Source: Branchiostoma floridae (taxonomy: Eukaryota > Chordata > Leptocardii > Amphioxiformes > Branchiostomatidae). Taken from it: 64,000 nucleotides of DNA. The translations under genes were made by a program, and so were the position numbers. This document shows, piece after piece, positions 39,276-64,000 of this stretch. Numbering within the stretch: the stretch's first letter is position 1; every line of letters starts with the position of its first letter. The notes beneath the pieces were generated by a model. That model was not told the DNA's origin and ran no database searches. It worked only from the letters and a program-made list of their open reading frames with translations. The DNA is taken from NCBI RefSeq assembly GCF_000003815.2, contig NC_049997.1:6741134-6805133 (forward strand), in the 5' to 3' direction.

Positions 39276-40860
39276 GCAATTTGTCACGTTGACGTTTTGT
39301 CCACAGAGTTCATTGTGCCGTCAGGCGGGCGAAGTTAAACATTAACTTGACTCGAGTATTATAATACACCTGCGCTATAAGGAAGTGGTCTTTCAAAAAA
39401 AACACCTTGCAGCCTGGACGTTACAGTTCTGCATTTCTTTGGGCGCTGTTGGCTCGGTCATGGTTGACGTTATTTTCTTAAACGACTCCAAGCCACGGTA
39501 TGGTTCAAATCAACAAGAAGTTGCATGCATGGGGGAACGGTATGTTCAACTTGAAGTTCTTAGCCAAAAGTTTGTTACCAAGAATACAATTTTTTTGTGC
39601 AAAAATGCACGAAGTTATTGAAATGCAAACCATTTGAAGTAATAGGATTGCTATTTGTAAGAAAGAAGAATGCATATTTGAGAAATTGGCAAATGTTTTG
39701 CATAATGGGAAAGCTTTCAACAGGTACGCTATGTTTGGTATTTCACTCAACGATAACAACCACACCCATAATTTCCCCTTCCTTACTGTTATTTGTTGTC
39801 ATAAACAGTTTCTTTGACAGTTTTTTTCCTCATTCTTGCAGAAGTGGGCAGCCAGAGTTTCTGAGAGGGGCCTACGGTAAAGTTGGGACACCAAGGCCGT
39901 GGTGATTGTAGAGATTCAAGGTATGCCACACCTGAACTTATTGCTTATGAGGGATTATAAGGGAGAATAGTTGAGAAAAGTAGTTCTAGTCTGTCTCATT
40001 GTCACTCCAAAGTTGTAACTTTCATCAATATTTTTTGATGGGTTACATATGTCCACCAAGTTGAAAAACAGTGCGTTAAAGATGCAGCACCACCAGTACA
40101 TTTTAGATAATTATGCAGAAGTGCATAAAGCTGGGAAACATTACATTGGAGTCATAATCAATGTGATTATAGGCAGAATTGCATAGTTGGCGTTACATTT
40201 TATTCTTAAGAATTGCAACTTGTCAAAACTTGAATTGTCGTTAATGTACATGATTTTATAGACTAAGATTTGTGTCATACTTAAAAACATTTTTTCAGTG
40301 TTAAACAAAATGGGGTAACCTGTGTCCCCATTGATTTCTTCAGGAATGTAATTATGTAAGGGACTTTGTTCACATACCTTGGGTTATAACTGCACAATGG
40401 CTTGTAGTAAATAATTCCTTTGTCAAAAACAAGTCGAGTATCTTCAGAGGGGTGCACATAAATTGAATTATGTGTTAGTTATATGGTTGCTCCTGTGAAA
40501 AACAGATATTACAGAATTTATGCTAGTTCACCTTTATCCACAGGGTAACCCACATGTTTATCCACTGTTTTAAAAACGATATATCAGGTCCAAAACAGCT
40601 GGTTTCAAATTTACAATATTTTTGTATTGCGGTATAGAACCACTGTCCATCCACTTGATATTCCCAAATACCCATTTTTAACGCAACAGATGTAGGTTAA
40701 TCTGTGGATAAAGGTGAACTAGCGTTTTGTAATTTTGCATTTGAGGTTGAAAGCTCGCACAACCTTTTTCAGTTCATACTATTCTCCCCATCTTAATATG
40801 ACATCTATATTTTTGTACAGTGCCACCAGTATAATTAATTTCTTTCGTTAATTTCTTTAG
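39276..40860 (+). promoter_or_regulatory. Upstream region of gene 2, possible non-coding 5' exon
   Basis: The acceptor-like aatttctttag directly before the ATG at 40861 suggests the start codon exon may be spliced to an upstream UTR exon. A candidate starts at 39842 after cattcttgcag and ends at a gtaaag donor (after 39876) or gtatgc (after about 39920). Promoter elements are not recognised. A family A element (40521..40723) lies inside the putative intron. Confidence 0.3.
40521..40723. mobile_element. MITE-like inverted repeat, family A
   Basis: Ends are gctagttcacctttatcca and tggataaaggtgaactagc, perfect inverted complements, about 200 bases apart. Other copies lie at 50274, 51419 and 61824. 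Confidence 0.85.
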
Positions 40861-63616
<22,756 letters not shown>

Positions 63617-64000
63617 GTAAACTGTTGGCCCAGCTTTTCATGTCATCTAACTTTTTTTTTTGTTCATCTATTGGCCCGAAGGCTAATTGCAAGCCCGGTA
63701 CAGACAGTAAAAAGTGTCTATTCTATACAGCTATCTATATACATGATTCTACATTGTTTACTGGTAGGTTTGACTTCTTCTTTGGAGGCAGTGACTGATG
63801 AAAAGTCCCACGTCTTAAATGATTAGTGGGTTCTGTGATTTTAACAGGAATATAGTTTTTTGGAGGTCTACCAACTGGTGAAAAGTTGGAAATATTGTAT
63901 TGATTGTGTCGAAAAGGTTTTTTCTTTCATCCTCATAATGGGGGCAGTTACATATAAAATGTGTTTCATCTTCCACTGCATCCGTCGTACAGTGTTTGCA

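Noticed and set aside
39385-39621. Possible small gene upstream of gene 2
   Set aside because: The ORF is short, has no domain and no consistent splice sites; a non-coding upstream exon is equally possible.
63617-64000. P-loop exon (AGVGRTG) of gene 2
   Set aside because: No matching acceptor plus coding sequence was found before the edge; the exon must lie to the right.

Overview
The window is intron-rich animal DNA. It carries two tandem, same-strand genes for receptor-type protein tyrosine phosphatases (RPTPs): cell-surface proteins with fibronectin type III (FN3) ectodomains, one transmembrane helix and, as far as visible, one cytoplasmic phosphatase domain, as in the R3 subtype (PTPRB/PTPRJ/PTPRO/PTPRQ and fly Ptp10D relatives). 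The gene architecture, the repeat-filled introns and the families of tiny inverted-repeat elements and tRNA-derived SINEs suggest an invertebrate deuterostome, most likely a lancelet (Branchiostoma). The species is an inference from style, not from a database match. All exon boundaries below were read by hand from GT/AG sites, phase continuity and family motifs.

Gene 1 (1..25802, + strand, 5' end outside the window): one partial and twelve complete, very similar FN3 exons (1..11824), two divergent FN3 exons (14804..15518), a membrane-proximal region with a polybasic site (15689..17068), a transmembrane exon (17412..17520), nine exons of juxtamembrane sequence, PTP domain and tail (18150..24200) and a tiny last exon ending at TGA 25800..25802. 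The visible part encodes about 1987 residues. The catalytic residues are all present (KNRY loop, WPD Asp, HCSAGVGR loop, Q-loop). The tail has a Tyr-Glu-Asn-Val site.

The spacer (25803..40860) probably holds a long gene 1 3' UTR with possible polyadenylation signals as far as about 29500. After that come SINEs, inverted-repeat elements and several tandem duplications. I see no convincing gene there.

Gene 2 (40861..63616 and beyond the right edge, + strand): a signal peptide exon, a Cys-rich N-terminal domain, about nine FN3 domains (one split by a Ser/Thr/Pro-rich mucin-like insert), a membrane-proximal region with an RSKR site, a transmembrane exon and PTP exons up to the catalytic Cys codon. 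Five consecutive PTP-region exons have exactly the same lengths in both genes (82, 91, 77, 135 and 123 nt), so the genes are tandem paralogues.

The most interesting signals lie between the exons. Decayed tandem copies of single phosphatase exons sit next to their parents in both genes; one is still splice- and frame-compatible. A possible alternative last exon after the gene 1 transmembrane exon would give a receptor without a phosphatase. The gene 1 FN3 array shows higher-order block duplication that includes intron sequence. Several families of short inverted-repeat elements recur across introns and spacer.
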